Positions 20,866 through 33,941 of a stretch of 64,000 nt of DNA are shown in pieces. Position numbers and translations under genes: made by a program. The stretch covers positions 834,501-898,500 of the forward strand of contig NW_027506893.1 in the NCBI RefSeq assembly GCF_052324685.1, in the 5' to 3' direction. The notes beneath the pieces were generated by a model, which saw only the letters and a list, made by a program, of their open reading frames with translations, made no database searches and was not told the origin of the DNA. The stretch is from Brachyhypopomus gauderio. Taxonomy: Eukaryota > Chordata > Actinopteri > Gymnotiformes > Hypopomidae. How positions within the stretch are numbered: position 1 is the first letter of the stretch; each line of letters starts with the position of its first letter.

Positions 20866-21680
20866 CAGTGTGTTGTGGGCAGGGTGATGACTGTGTTGCA
20901 GGCTGCACCAACCACTGCAGCAGCTGTAAACTTGTATCTGTACCGCACTAATTCAACAGGCTGAACGTGGTGTGTTTGGTGGAGAAGGCTGATTTAACGC
21001 CCCCTAGTGGTACTACACAGATTTACAGCTACTCGCTTTGGAACTAGTGCTGCTTCAGAAAACTTTACTTCAGAAAACTTCACCTAAGATATGAATATCC
21101 ACTTCATCTTAAAAGAATGACAGAAGGAGGATTATCTCCACCGAGTTTCACCAACTATGCGAGTAAAAATCACATATAAGGCATCACGGCATGAGTAACG
21201 AAACATCGTTCATTTTCATTTGGTTTCACATGTTTGACGACAATGATCCAACGTTTTATACCGAATAATACTACATATACTACACATGCGCCTAATACAA
21301 ATATAGACTGACGCAGGTACAAAAGGAAATAACTTTTAAAAAGACAAGGAACAAAGTATTATATAAATCTATATTCTGTCATCTGGTATCTATTACTCTT
21401 GCCTGCTGGCTAAACTCGCGGGAGATTTGTTGTGGTTATCCGAGTAGAGACCAAAGAGTTCGTCTGCAATTCTGTTACGAACATTATTCGGATCTGCGAC
21501 CAAATAGCTGACATTTCTGTCACGATATATGGTCAGGACTCTCACTAGGTAAAGCAGTTATATGTTTTTTGCTAAATATTTCCACAATGACCTTCATTAC
21601 GACGTTTCTAAGACACACAGGTGCCCAGTACCGTGCAAGCTGAAACTGAATTTATGTGAATTACAGGTGATCTTGTCATA

Positions 21681-24600
21681 ATGTCAGAGGAGAGGTTCAC
21701 GGGAGAAGATAAAGAGATAGTAAGTCTTCATGGCATTAAGTATCGCTCACCTAGGTTGTGATAATGTCACATCAGTCACGCATCCATCTACACTGCGGGT
21801 TTGCAGTATTTCAACACATGTATACACACTATACGGTTGCTGGACAAGTCGTTATATACATATATCTTGTGCATATTGTGTTGGTTTCTTGTGCATGAAC
21901 GAACGTCACTATTTCCCTTAAAGCTGAAGAGGCGCCTGGTGCTCCTGCAGAGGGAGTATGAGAGGACGGCACTGAGACTACAGGTGAGCCGCACCTGGGC
22001 GGGCTGTGGCTGACCCATACAGCAGACCCATACAGCCCAAGACTCGAGTCCCTGACCTTGATCTGTCTGAACACGTGTTTGTGCAGCGTGCAGAGCGGCG
22101 CGAGGCTGTACGTCGCTACGTGCACAATAAAATCTCTGGACAGAACCAGCTGCTAGAGGTCACCGTGTCCGGCAGCTCCGACCAGAGCCAAGCCTGCTCC
22201 GCTGTGTCCAACTCGGATGTGTCGGTTAATCAAACCCCGCTCTTGGAAACCGGTGAGTGACCTCATCAACCTCAGTCAGATCAGATTAATTCAGCCCCCG
22301 TTACGAATTATTTGCAAATATAAAAATGCTTTAAAGCATAATGTAAACAAAATGTAAACAAATTCTAGTATTATAATATTATACTTTAAAATGGGGGATA
22401 GGAACACACTAAAATACCGCTTAAATAATTCATAACAATTGTTATTCTGAATAATACCTCTGAGAGCACAGGTTCACATGAAACGTGATATTTCTGACAT
22501 TCATTTTCAATTCAGTATGAAATCAATTTAATGCCTCAATATTGTGAAATGCACTTCATCGACTATATAAAGATTAAACTTTCTGACACCTGTCTGGTTC
22601 TCCCTCAGCTAAGAAGGTTCCCCAGGTTCAGTTCCTCCTCTCTGAGGGGGTGGACGTGTCTCCTTGCTCCAGCCCCACAGGCAGCCACAGCCCCGCCCAC
22701 CGCCTGCGCTCTAAACGCAGCCGTCTGCGTCTGCAGACCAGGGAGAGGGAGTCCGACACCGAAGACAACCGAGAGAGAGTGAGAGAGGGAGTGGAGAATG
22801 ACGAGACATCAGGACGTGATGAGACATTGGGACGTGATGAGACGTCAGGACGTGACGAGACGTCGGGACGTGACGAGACGTCGGGACGTGACGAGACGTC
22901 GGGACATGACAAGACGTCAGGACGTGACGAGACGTTGGGATGTGACAAGATGTCGGGACATGACAAGACGTCAGGACGTGATGAGACGTCGGGACGTGAC
23001 GAGATGTCGGGACATGACAAGACGTCAGGACATGACGAGACGTCGGGACGTGACCAGACGTCAGGACAGGAAACGGTTGGTGAGCAGGCTGAAGGGCAGG
23101 ATTGCAGCTTGGAGGTGGAGTGTGTTGAAGAGAAAGAAAACAGAGATAATGCCTCAGGGCAGAGTGACGAGGCAAAGAACCAGAAAGGATGGCGAGAGAA
23201 AGAGGGCGGTGGGGAGGTGGGAGAGGAGACGGTCTTGAGGGATGGTTTAAGTGAAAGAAACACTGCAGTGGATCACCAGAGAAGTGCAGAAGAACAGAAA
23301 GCTCGTCAGAAAGGGGGATTTTCAGAGAGCCAATCAGCTGCAGAAATCTTTCCAAGTGACCAGTTGGAAGTCAAGATCTCTCCTGCTGTCCAATTAGCAG
23401 GCAGCACCTCATTGTCAAGCTCATCTCTCACTGACCAGTTATTAATGCAGACAAAGTCCAGCCAATCAGCTGTTATCTTTAACCAACCAAGGGAGGGACT
23501 GTGTCAGCTCACCCATTTACAGTCAGTCGTGGAAGAAACAGTTGGTGTTGGTGTCTCATGCTCCTCTGGAAACAGGAGCTTTCTAGATTCCTGCACGTTA
23601 GTTGACGGTTTGCCTTTTCCAGTGGAGTATTACATTCGTACCACCAGGCGTATGACTGCAGCTCACAGCTCCGTGGATCTCAACGCAATCATTCACAGCC
23701 AGCTGTCAAAGGGGCGGGGCAGACGAAGGTCAGGCCTACCGCAGAGCCAAAGAGGAGGTCACATGACCTCAGAATCCCCCCAGCCGAGCAACCGACCACT
23801 TGACCAGCCCAGAAGCACAAGGCGTGGTCGTAGAGGCCGGAGAGGAAGCCGGCGAACACGGGCCACAAGGTCACAAGCATTATGCCTAGCAGGAAGTTCC
23901 CAAATGGAGCCGCCCACACAGTGTGACTCTGTTGAAGAGCTAGAGTCAGCCTCTCAACCTGAATGCCTCCTCCAATCACAGTCTTCCCTCCCAGTGGAGC
24001 CCCTCCCACAGACTCAGTCTGCAGCAGTCCAGTTACCTGGGCCAGCCTTACGTACCGAGCAACTGGTTGCAGAACACTTCAAACATCTTTCAGATTCTCA
24101 GCGTTACCTGGACTGTAAGAGCTTGCCTGATTCTGAAGTGTACCCAATCTTCAGGAAAAGGTGTGGCCAAGCAGAAGGAGCTCTGTCCCATTCTCAGATG
24201 CCATCAAGTGCGAACGGTGAGATCTGATGTTTAACACAATGTTTTATACTGCATAAAAGAAGGCTTATATCACTACTAAAAATCTGTTAATATTTGCTGT
24301 GTGGAAAATACATCCAACCTGTAATTTAGCTTTACGATTCTTTCAAAATCAAAAGTCTTTTCATATCAAAAATTTCAAAAGCTCAATTTCACAGTGTGTT
24401 TTTAAACCTTTGAACGTCATATATACACCAAAACCTCTTTAATGTATGTGTAAAGGTACGAATGTCTGTTTTCTTCTCAGACTGCACACCTCCCCTGCCT
24501 TCGATAGCTTCCCTTGCTCAAGCTTTGAGGAAGAAGGATGTTCAGAAACTCGGCCATCTGCTAGCAGCCTTTGACCTCCAGGACTTCCACCTGCCGGACG

Positions 24601-27600
24601 ACGTGTTTGGCCAGCTGAAGCTGGAGCGACTCCGTCTGTCCTGCGCGGGTGTGAAACCTCTGGTCCCACATCAGACAGCCTTTGATGCATGTCATGGCAA
24701 CAGTTGCCCTGGTATCAGTCACTATGACATTAGGAGCCGTATCGATGGCGACCATTTGGAAGTTCAGCCCCCGGAGAGGGAATGTTTCATTCCAGAGCCC
24801 TTGCCACCCAGTGCTTCCTTGGAAAACAGCCTTCCTCTGAGCCAGCTGATTCCCGCCAACCAGCTGCAGGTGGAGACGCAGAACACCGACCAATCAGAAG
24901 AACTCACAGAGCCTGCAAACCAATTACATTCTAAGACTGCTGCTCAGACTGTAGCCATCAAAATAGGACATGAAGAAGATCAAGGACGAGAGGATCATGT
25001 ACAGTTAAGCAACACTGAACAGTTACATAAATGTGCCACTGATGGGAATCAGTCAGAGACACCTGCAACAGAGTTACCTGATTCACAGACCCCATGTGCG
25101 GCAGACATGCTAACACCTGTGAACCGTAGCAACGAGGTTTTGGACCAGGGAACTGGCCAAGATGTTGGTGAACCACCCATATTTCAGATGGAGCCAAAAA
25201 TATGTCAGACCAATGAAGATGGCAGGCTGATGGATGAGGGCTACTTGTCCCCTGTGGTACCTGCCCTCAGCTTCCCCCTGACGTCACGTTCACAGCATGG
25301 TCCAGACTCTTCTCTCCCTTCTGTGGGTATCACCCCTCACCCTTCGACCCCTTCTTCACACTCATCTCCCTCCAGTCAGTGTTCTCCCCAGCCAGTTGAG
25401 CCGGAGCCTCTCCCAGTTATGGCACCCGGGATGGTGGCGATCGAGAGCCCCAACCCGAGAAAAGAAACTGGGAGGCAGGCCCAGGACACGTCAGAGGTTG
25501 GTCCTTGTGAAAAAGACCATCACTCGGAGGACATTCTTCTGGTGGAGTATCTTCCGCAAGACATCACTCAATCTGGGAGTATGGTTCTAAACATTTCTGA
25601 ACATGACATTCGTCCCCAAATAATGAGTGAGTCTTATCAACAAGCTGTACCCAACCCTGGTGGCCAGAAACACCTCAAAACCACATCTCCACCATGTTCT
25701 CTGGCCACAGATATTGATGGTGGTAGTAACACACTGCACTGTAAGCCAGGAGTTGTGTCAGGTGCCCCAGGCCACCAGAGAGAAGATGATGGTGCTGAGT
25801 TAGCTTCTGAAAGGGCTGAGCCCACTCAGACAGATGTGAAACACTCTCTGGAACCCATCAAGAACCCTCCTCAACTGGACATCCAGTCACCTGAAGCCAC
25901 AAAGAATCTCCCTCCCCTAGATGACCAATCACCTGAGGCTAAGAAAAACCCTCCTCACCTAGACAACCAATCACCTGAGGATATGAGGAACCTTCCTCAC
26001 CTGGACATCCAATCACCTGAGGGCATGAGGAACCCTTCTCACCTGGACATCCAGTCACCTGAAGCCACAAAGAACCCTCCTCCCCTAGATGACCAATCCC
26101 CTGAGACTAAGAAGAGCCCTCCTCACCTAGACAACAAATCACCTGAGCCCATGAGGAACCTTCCTCACCTGGACATCCAGTCACCCGAGGCCATAGAGAC
26201 CCATCCTCACCTGATCATCCAGTCACCTGAGGCCATGAGGAAGCCTCCTCACCTAGACATCCAATCACCTGAGGCCATTAGGAAGCTTCCTCACTTAGAC
26301 ATCCAATCACCTAAAGTCATGACTAACTGTCCTCACCTAGACAACCAATCACCTGAGGCCATGAGGAAGCCTCCTCACCTAGACAATCAATTATCTGATG
26401 TCATGAATACCCCTCCTCACATGGACATCCAATCACCTGAGGCCATGAAGAACCCTCCTCACTTAGATAATAAATTACCTGAAGCCTCGAATACCCCTCC
26501 TCACATGGACAGTGAGTCACCTGAGGCCATGAGGAACCGTCCTAACCTGGACATCCAGTCAGCTGAGGGGTTGTCTGCTCCCCAGAAGCAGCTCACAGAA
26601 ACCATGCGTTGCAGAGTCCATTCCCATGGATCACTTGAGAAGACTCATAGTTTCAAAGTAAAAATATTTTGTTTTGATTATTTGCAATTTTTCCAGTTTG
26701 GATTGAATCTCTTCAAACTGTAATAGCTGTAATTCCAATGTTCACCCATATCTAGTGGGTCAGTGGCACTGCCAGCACTGCCACTCACTGCATGCACTGT
26801 AAAATATCAGCTGCATGCTCTAGGATTCAGTACGGCTTGTTTGCCATCTTGATTCTGTTACTCTAAGGATGTTGCATAAACGTGTGTAAAGTTGTGTGTT
26901 TGCCTTCCTCTTCAGGCACTGGAGGCAGGGTGTGTGTTAGGTGTGTGTTTGGTTCGACGGCCATCTGAGGGGTGGTGTGTGTGTGTGGCTGGTGAGGGGT
27001 GTGTGTGTGTTTGGGCTCAGAAGATGGGAGTTGAGCAGTGGAATCTTTTACACACTTGGACATTTACACAGGTAAATCCACTCACACTCAATAATAGTAA
27101 TAACAGTAATGATAATAACAATAATAATAACAATAGTAATAATACATTATATAATTAAAACACATAATGAGCAGTATAACAATAATGATAATACATTAAT
27201 AGCATGATGAATGTATTATTGATATACTGTGATGTAGTAATTTATCTGAAGTTCACAGTCATGTCATGCATATCATACCGCTGATATAGTAATAGAATAT
27301 AGCTGTTGTCAAACCTGTTTTGATTATTTCATGCGTATATATTCACAAAAATGGCACAATATGTATTGTAATTTTATGTTTCGTGTCACCATTTTGGGTG
27401 AGGAAAAGTTTCAGCTTAAATTAACAATATACGTTTTATGTACTGTTGTGATACCTGCATGTCATGATGTGTTACTCACATTAAGAGTGTGTGCAGCACT
27501 GTGTGACTTTAATGTAAACATGTACGTCTAGAGAGTCATTTCCCTTCAAGAGGTTCCAGATTCAGCTGGATTGCTTTGTGTGTCGTTGGGGAGTCTGGAC

Positions 27601-28183
27601 ATCACAGAGGCGAGGCACATCACAGAGGCGAGGTACACATATATGATCTCAACCCTGAGAGAAGCTCTCGAAAACTACCTGCTGCATTTATACAGCCACA
27701 CCTGTCGATTGACCTGAAGTTACCAAAATGTAAATGTAAAGTCTTTTCACTCAGAAGTGTGGCAGTACACGTATCATTTCACAGTGCCTGCCTGTGTGTG
27801 TTTGGGTGGTGTTCATGCAGGATTGTTTTGGGTGGTGTTCATGCAGGATTGTTTTGGGTGGTGTTCATGCAGGATTGTTTTGGGTGGTGTTCATGCAGGA
27901 TTCTGTGCTGCCCTGGTGTGGATGGGCAGTTCTCTCAGGTGGAGGTGTGTAAAGGTGCCTGCCAGGCAGTGCTAGCCGTGTCTGACTGTAGAGTGGTGTG
28001 CTGCCCTGCTCCTGGAACCCAGAAGAAAACCACTGTGTTCACACTCAGTCAGGATGGCAGGTAAAACTAAATAAACACACACGCACACGCACTCACAGAT
28101 ACACACACACAGACACACACACACACACACACAGAGACACACACAGATACACACATGCGCAGATACACACACACATACACGCA

Positions 28184-28251
<68 letters not shown>

Positions 28252-31200
28252 TACACAGGTAAACAGTGTTCGTCCAGTGTTTTTCCCAAAGCTGCTAAGT
28301 GTGGCTAACTCCCGTGTTGCCCAGCAACCACAGATAGTATCCATCAATTGCTGCCCCATCTTTGCATTCATCTAATCAACATAATTAACATAATTAACAT
28401 TAAATAACAAATTTTTTTAGAGTTTCTTAATCTTTAGGCTTTTATAGAAAATCTTTAATTGCCATAAAACCTTTTGTAATATAAATACTACAGCTGTCAA
28501 TGTTCATGTTGGCTGTTATCGTGAATCCAGGAGATTACTGTTAAAGCTGTATTATGTACTTTTTCTCACTACAGACAAGTACATTTAAACAGGGTTCGTA
28601 CGGTCATGAAAAACCTGGAAAAGTTATGGAATTTGAAAATAGCAATTTCCAGGCCTGGATAAGTTTTGGAAAAACTAAAAATACTCAAATGTTTTGGAAA
28701 AGTCATGGAAATTTGCTTGACACAATAAATATATGTCGTTCCGATAACCGGAAGAAAAAATAAACATATATAATATAGCCATGTTTTTTCTTTGTGCGGA
28801 CCACTAACGTAACTTCACAGGTTAGTTCGCTGCGTTAACGTTGGACTCCAAGCGGAGCTGTAGATTGTACTTTGATGACGTGTAAATCTGCGTAATGCTG
28901 GTAAATGCCGATTCAACTATGGCTGCTTCAGTTGGACAAATACAAGCTATGGCTTGAGAAAGACAATGACACGGGGCATGCAAAATGTGCACTGTGTGGT
29001 TAACCAACTGGTTAACGTTGGGGTTAGAGACAACGTTACTTTTAGAGAAAGAGCGACCGCGTTGTCGAGATGGGCTGCGGTGGAGGCTGCGCTGCTTCAG
29101 CTTATCGTACACACCACTCCACTACACTCCACTGTGCTGCCACTGCACCTCCACGCACCGCGCGAAATTAAGAAAAGTCGGTCGTAACTCCGTCCGTCGT
29201 TAACCAGACCCGTCGGTAAAAGGGAACTCACCGGCTTTTAGCCCGGATACGGCTTATAGCTACAAAATTTTCCATTAAAAAAACTTAGATGCGGCTTATA
29301 TTGATATTGAAAATACGGTAAATGTTTATTTTTTCAATTAAACCATGTGTCTTTTCATTAATTGATGATATACTGTGGAATTTTAGCCTGGATTTTTTCT
29401 TATTTTTCGTGTCTACACATATGTTTAGAGAATGTACAGTCATTGAAATTTGTCTGAAAGTCATGGAAAAGTCATGGAAAAGTCATGGAAATTAGTTGTC
29501 AAAAAAGTGTATGAACCCTGTTTAAAAGGGAACTACTAACATACCTTCACCATTACTCTCACACTCTCCTCTGCAGGGTAGCAGGAACTCGCCCTCTGGT
29601 CTCTACCAATCAGAGCATTCGGAGTCTGGCAGCTGTGGAAGGGGAGAAGGACGCTCTGATTGGCTGGACTAATTGCAGGACCGTCCTCATATGGTGAGAG
29701 ATGTTCTAAGTCTTGTAGGAGAAGGTGCTGTGCTAGCTTCTGTCCAGCTGACTGGACCTTTATATAGAACCTGTCCTTAAATTAGCGGGCTGCAGAAGAA
29801 CTTGTAGAGCTCCTTTGATCTGACCAATTATCCTGCAACGTAATGGGAGTCATACTGGGCCTAAATGAATTGATTGGACATAATGATCAGAAGCACACAC
29901 CTGCCTAAGGTCTCCAACACGATGGTGTATGTCAGAGTGGAACATGAAGCCGTAAGTCGAGAGGCTCACTTGTATGGTGCCTGGGTACCGACCTGGGGTG
30001 AGTTTCCCGAAACGTTCTTAGCGCTAAGTACTTCTTAACCTCATACGTATCATACGAGGTTACGAAGTACTTAGCGAACGTTTCGGGAAACCCACCCCTG
30101 GACAAGAACAGTGTCCATCATTCTCAAATGTAAGACACATTCTTCCTACATATGAAGACAGACTGTGTAATCAGGGACATGGGGACTTGCTTGGACTCGT
30201 GACCATGAAGGTGGACACTTTGAGATCCACAGTTGGAACATGTAAGAACCCTACAGAAGGACAACCATCAGTGCAACACTCCACCAGTCAGTTATTTGTG
30301 GTAGAGTGGCCAGACAGAAGTCATTACTCGTCAAAACTCATGTTAGAGCCTACTTAGAATTTACCAAAAGTAAATTCTTTCTCGGACCATAAGAAGAAAG
30401 ATCCTCTGGTCTGACGATACAGTTGAACTATTTAGCCACAATTCCCAGATCTGGAAGTATCCTGCTAAGAAAACACAGGAGTGGCCTTGGGAAAACTATA
30501 AAAACTGACAAAAAACAGTCTTGGACTGGCCCAGCCAGAGCTCAGCCCTGAACCCAACAGAGCACCTGTAGAGAGGCACTTTCCATCCCAAACGTGAACA
30601 TTTCCCAAAGGTGATACTTATGAAGGGTCTAAATACTTATGCAAACAGAATATTAACATTTTTTTAACAAAAACCTGTTGTTTTTTCCACTAAGATATTG
30701 TTTGTAGATTTATGAAAAAATACGCGTTGAATCCATTTTAATATGAATCTAAAATACAAAAGGTCTGATAACCTGTATGTCCTGCATCTCTAGTAGTGAT
30801 TTGATGAACTTTTATACTGCAATCTTGGTCTGCATATTTTTTTACATATATTTACATACATATTTATATATATTTTATAATTTTTAATTGTTCCGCCAGA
30901 CACCAGAAATAAAAGTTTCTCCCGTTAACGTTTCAGTTAAACTAGTTCAGAAATTGTAACGTGTCTCTTATTTCAGGAACATGAAATCAGGTCAGCTGCT
31001 TCAAACCATACAGCTCGCTGAGACTGTGACCACGGCAACCTGTCTGAAGGGATATTCCTATAGGGTAGGGATGAAATAAATAAATACATCAAATACACTG
31101 TACCAACCCTGCAACTCTTTACTCTAGTATGCTAGTAATGTCCTAACGTGTGTGGTGTTTTTAAACGTGTGTGGTGTATTTAAATGTGTGTGGTGTATTT

Positions 31201-31614
31201 AAATGTGTGTGGTGTATTTGTTGTATGCCACCCCTAGGGGGCGCTGTGTGTGCTGTTTCAGAGTGCCAGTGTGTGCCGTAAGGGGATTGGATCTGCTTCC
31301 TTCACTCTTATAGCCACAAATCCAATCACGGGCAAGGCCCTCCCACTGTACTCCATCGGCAGCCCAGCTCCTCCCACAGCGAGGTGAGAGACACGCCCCC
31401 TGCAGTCACTCACATGACAGCTTCTTGGGTGACTGCAGTAATGTGACAGAGCCATATTACTCATTTTAAGCACCGGGCCGTGTGATAGGATACTTGGCTG
31501 GCCAGTAATATATGGGGTTGTATTGTGATTGGGGGAGTCAGAAGGAATAAATTAATATTTTAAAAGAATAATAAGTAGATACAACCAAGCAAAATGTAAA
31601 CAATGGGGAAAATG

Positions 31615-31654
<40 letters not shown>

Positions 31655-31891
31655 TCAAGGTTAGTAGATGGTGACGTTTGTCAGTCAAACCTTGTGGGAG
31701 TTTTCCAGTCAGGCCATTTGGCCATCTGGGATCTCAGAAGAGGCGTGGCCAGTGTCTTTGAAGGTGGAGTAACAGAGCTGTGTCGACTGGCACGGTGGGC
31801 GGGGCCTGACACTCTCCTCACGGGAGATCTACGTGGAGACATTAGTCTCTATCAGTATAAACCAACAGAAGCCACAGCCAGGTGTCATTAA
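21681..31891 (+). CDS. palb2: palb2, partner and localizer of BRCA2 (12 exons, complete)
   Basis: Scaffold joining BRCA1, BRCA2 and RAD51 in homologous recombination. Exons: 21681-21719, 21924-21983, 22087-22252, 22609-24216, 24481-26657, 26916-27071, 27553-27632, 27899-28060, 29577-29693, 30977-31064, 31238-31383, 31660-31891. The joined frame gives 1676 residues (human 1186). The N-terminus is the BRCA1-binding coiled coil (LKRRLVLLQREYERTALRLQ, 14-33). A chromatin-association motif core VEYYIRTTRRM lies near residue 427, followed by a basic stretch. A conserved LPDDVFGQLKLERLR segment matches the human LPDEDFGPLKLEK region. The C-terminal WD40 propeller (about 1350-1676) matches human blades in order: VCVSLGSLDI, LIGWTNCRTVLIWNMKSGQLL, GHLAIWDL, GDISLYQY. 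The extra length comes mainly from two repeat arrays (residues about 152-241 and 1084-1321). Confidence 0.95.
22799..23068 (+). repeat. 18-bp coding minisatellite in palb2 exon 4
   Basis: About 15 units of a degenerate 18-bp repeat coding (D/E)ETSGR-type hexapeptides (DETSGR, DKTSGH, DETLGC). All copies keep the frame. The product is a highly charged, probably disordered segment between the coiled coil and the chromatin-association motif. Confidence 0.9.
25857..26570 (+). repeat. 42-bp coding minisatellite in palb2 exon 5
   Basis: Seventeen in-frame units of 42 bp coding a 14-residue motif like MRNPPHLDIQSPEA. Units 1-4 and 5-8 share the same order of variants (LDDQ, LDNQ/K, LDIQ), showing a 168-bp block duplication. 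All units remain free of stops. Confidence 0.92.
28080..28250. repeat. (CA)n-rich microsatellite
   Basis: Interrupted (CA)n with GATA and GACA variants, just after the exon 8 donor of palb2. Confidence 0.9.
28590..29520. mobile_element. Non-autonomous hAT-like transposon in a palb2 intron
   Basis: Left end CAGGGTTCGTACGGTC and right end ...GTGTATGAACCCTG are inverted copies of CAGGGTTC. The element is 931 bp and is bounded on both sides by TTTAAA. Subterminal repeats of 'gtcatggaaa' occur at both ends. At about 28935-29000 a frame reads KYKLWLEKDNDTGHAKCALC, which resembles the start of a BED-type zinc finger, so it derives from a longer coding element. Confidence 0.8.
29992..30102. mobile_element. 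Palindromic MITE (foldback element) in a palb2 intron
   Basis: About 110 bp, almost entirely an imperfect inverted repeat. The left arm starts CCTGGGGTGAGTTTCCCGAA and the right arm ends TTCGGGAAACCCACCCCTGG, with a CATACGTATCATACG centre. This GTTTCCCGAAA-type foldback is familiar from fish genomes. Confidence 0.75.
30150..30790 (+). mobile_element. Decayed Tc1/mariner transposon remnant
   Basis: Broken transposase frames include WPSQSSALNPTEHL (typical Tc1 form: DWPSQSPDLNPIEHLW) near 30520-30570 and a decayed 'tctggtctgacgatac' segment near 30405. The 3' end has the Tc1-type 'gggtctaaatacttatgcaa'. Many stops and frameshifts are present, so it is inactive. Confidence 0.75.
31138..31220. 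repeat. 19-20 bp tandem repeat, about 4 copies
   Basis: Units of the form 'aaatgtgtgtggtgtattt', in the intron just before the 31238-31383 exon of palb2. Confidence 0.8.
31618..31650. repeat. (TC)n tract at the last palb2 acceptor
   Basis: About 33 bases of (TC)n form the polypyrimidine tract of the final palb2 intron. Confidence 0.85.
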
Positions 31892-32047
31892 TGAATCTTA
31901 ACATTCTCAGTTCAGTATATTTATTATTTAATTAACTTGTTAGTATTAATGTTTAAGTAAAATATACAGTTAAAACCCAAACCACAGTATGTTATTGTTG
32001 GTTACTGTGAAGAGGCTAACTCATAAATTTAAACACTCTTCAACAAA

Positions 32048-32053
32048 AATAAA
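32048..32053 (+). terminator. Candidate palb2 polyadenylation signal
   Basis: AATAAA about 160 bases after the palb2 stop codon. Confidence 0.5.
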
Positions 32054-33759
32054 TTTATGCAAGAGTTCATATGTCCTTCAAAAAAAGGAAACTGTTAAGA
32101 TTTTTGTGTTCTGTATTTGATGCAGTTTGACTGCAATAAGTTCGGTTTTATTTGCAAATTAAAATATACATTTTAATAGTCACAAACGTGAAGATGTGTT
32201 CTTGAGGGGTGAGCTCGGGTTAAAGTGTACATGCGTAAGCGTTGTGGAGTGAAACATGGGGGTGTGCATCCTTGCTTGAACACAACACTCACTTTATTTT
32301 TTTCTGAGCAACTTCACTGCAATGGGCAACAAATTATTATTATTTTAATAATAGTATTTGAAGTACATTTAATCAATAAGACATCAGGGATGTTGAAGGT
32401 ACTTTCATAAAATGTATTCAGGTGTGGAAATGTGGTGTTTAGGGGTTTTAGGCGCATATGTTGACCTGTATGGCAGGGTGTTCTTGCCAAACTGAAGTAC
32501 TGTGAGGGGAAACGTGAAATGTGGCACACGTGACATTACCTGTCAACAGCAAATGCACAGAATAGGTATCAGAATGACGAGGCCGACCCCTGTTGTATTG
32601 TCATCATGTCGGTCTCGGTGGAATGTGAACTGATTGCCTTTTTCCGCTGTTGTGATTTCTCTTCGGGATGTCCAGGTTTTCTCTGTAGACGTGCCCATAC
32701 CTAAATGCCGTTTGAATCATTCCTGTGGATTACCAGAAATAGTTTTTGTGGCTCAGTCTGGATTAGGATCGTCCTGTGTTATTAACTACACAGTTAATGA
32801 TTCATAAAGACACCTTAGTCCTGGGTTTGGTTAATCTGTGAGGAAAGAAAGCAGAAAAACTGATTAACATGAGCTGTCATCGCCCGGCAAAGTCAACCGC
32901 AAAGATCCCAGAGTTACAACGCTGTGCACTCAAATGCTTAGATCACAGCTATGCTAAATTAATAAGATGAGGACTGTATATGAACACAGCGCCATCTAGT
33001 GGAGCAGACCCGCGCTGGGCATGTTCAGAATCCTGCGGTTTGAGCTGCTCGTCTCATTTGCACATTTTCCCAGTGCTTCCATTACAGTTTTGTTTCACTG
33101 AATTTATTTAATTTCCATAATCTATTTACAGAGATGTTGATGTGAATGTTTGATGTGCAAAATGCATCTTATGTCTGTATCCTTAAGACTTTAAAATGTA
33201 CTTTAAAATATTTGAAAATGCGTTTTTCATAAAATTATTGAAGGATCTTTGAGTGTCAAAAGATCAGTAATAGTGTCCTGAAACTGCTGTCAGCAAAACG
33301 TGGGATTCAGCTGTCCCAGTGAAGTATGAAGTATGTTTTGAAGTATGAAGTATGGTTTGTGTAAACATTAACCCTCCCTGGACTCTTCACTGTGAGCCAC
33401 TGAACACACTGGCACAGACCCAGCGTGAAGAGAGCATGTTTGAGTGTGCTGCAGGTTCTAAGTAATGCGGATTATCTGAAAATATGTAAATCGGTTATAA
33501 AATGTCGGGCTTGTTTAGTCTCTGTGAGTTTAGTCTTAAATGTGTGAAATGGAGCTGTGGTAGACTGGTAGGTGTGGTGAAGGTTCGTGGAAGTTCCCTG
33601 TTTCCTCTTATGGATGCAAGCGGGAAGTCTGTGCAGTGTTTCCTTTTGAGGTGCCGTAAAATGATCCCCCTCTGTGTTTGTGTGACATTGGACATCCACG
33701 CGCTCTGCTCTCGCTGTGAAGATGAGAGGCTTAGGAGAGACGCCCCAAGCATTTCACGT

Positions 33760-33799
<40 letters not shown>

Positions 33800-33901
33800 T
33801 AGAGAGAGAGTGTGTGTGTGTGTATGTGAGAGAGAGAGAATGTGTGTGTGTGAGAGAGAGAGAAAGAGAGTGTGAGAGAGAGAGAGTGTGGGTGTGTGTT
33901 T

Positions 33902-33941
<40 letters not shown>

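Larger units (their letters stand above)
15624..21680. other. Intergenic, between divergent Ras-dva and palb2
   Basis: About 6 kb without a convincing exon. It holds Ras-dva upstream sequence, an Otx-type palindrome (18093-18110), a 42-bp tandem repeat (18546-18808), a GAT/GAC-rich triplet tract (about 18936-18990), a (CA)n tract (about 19648-19692), a SINE-like segment (about 20725-20865) and palb2 promoter DNA at the right end. Confidence 0.5.

Noticed and set aside
22628-23355. Long minus-strand frames (Ser/Pro/Asp-Val rich) opposite palb2 exon 4
   Set aside because: Shadow of the 18-bp array in palb2; the plus frame has the splice phases and family motifs.
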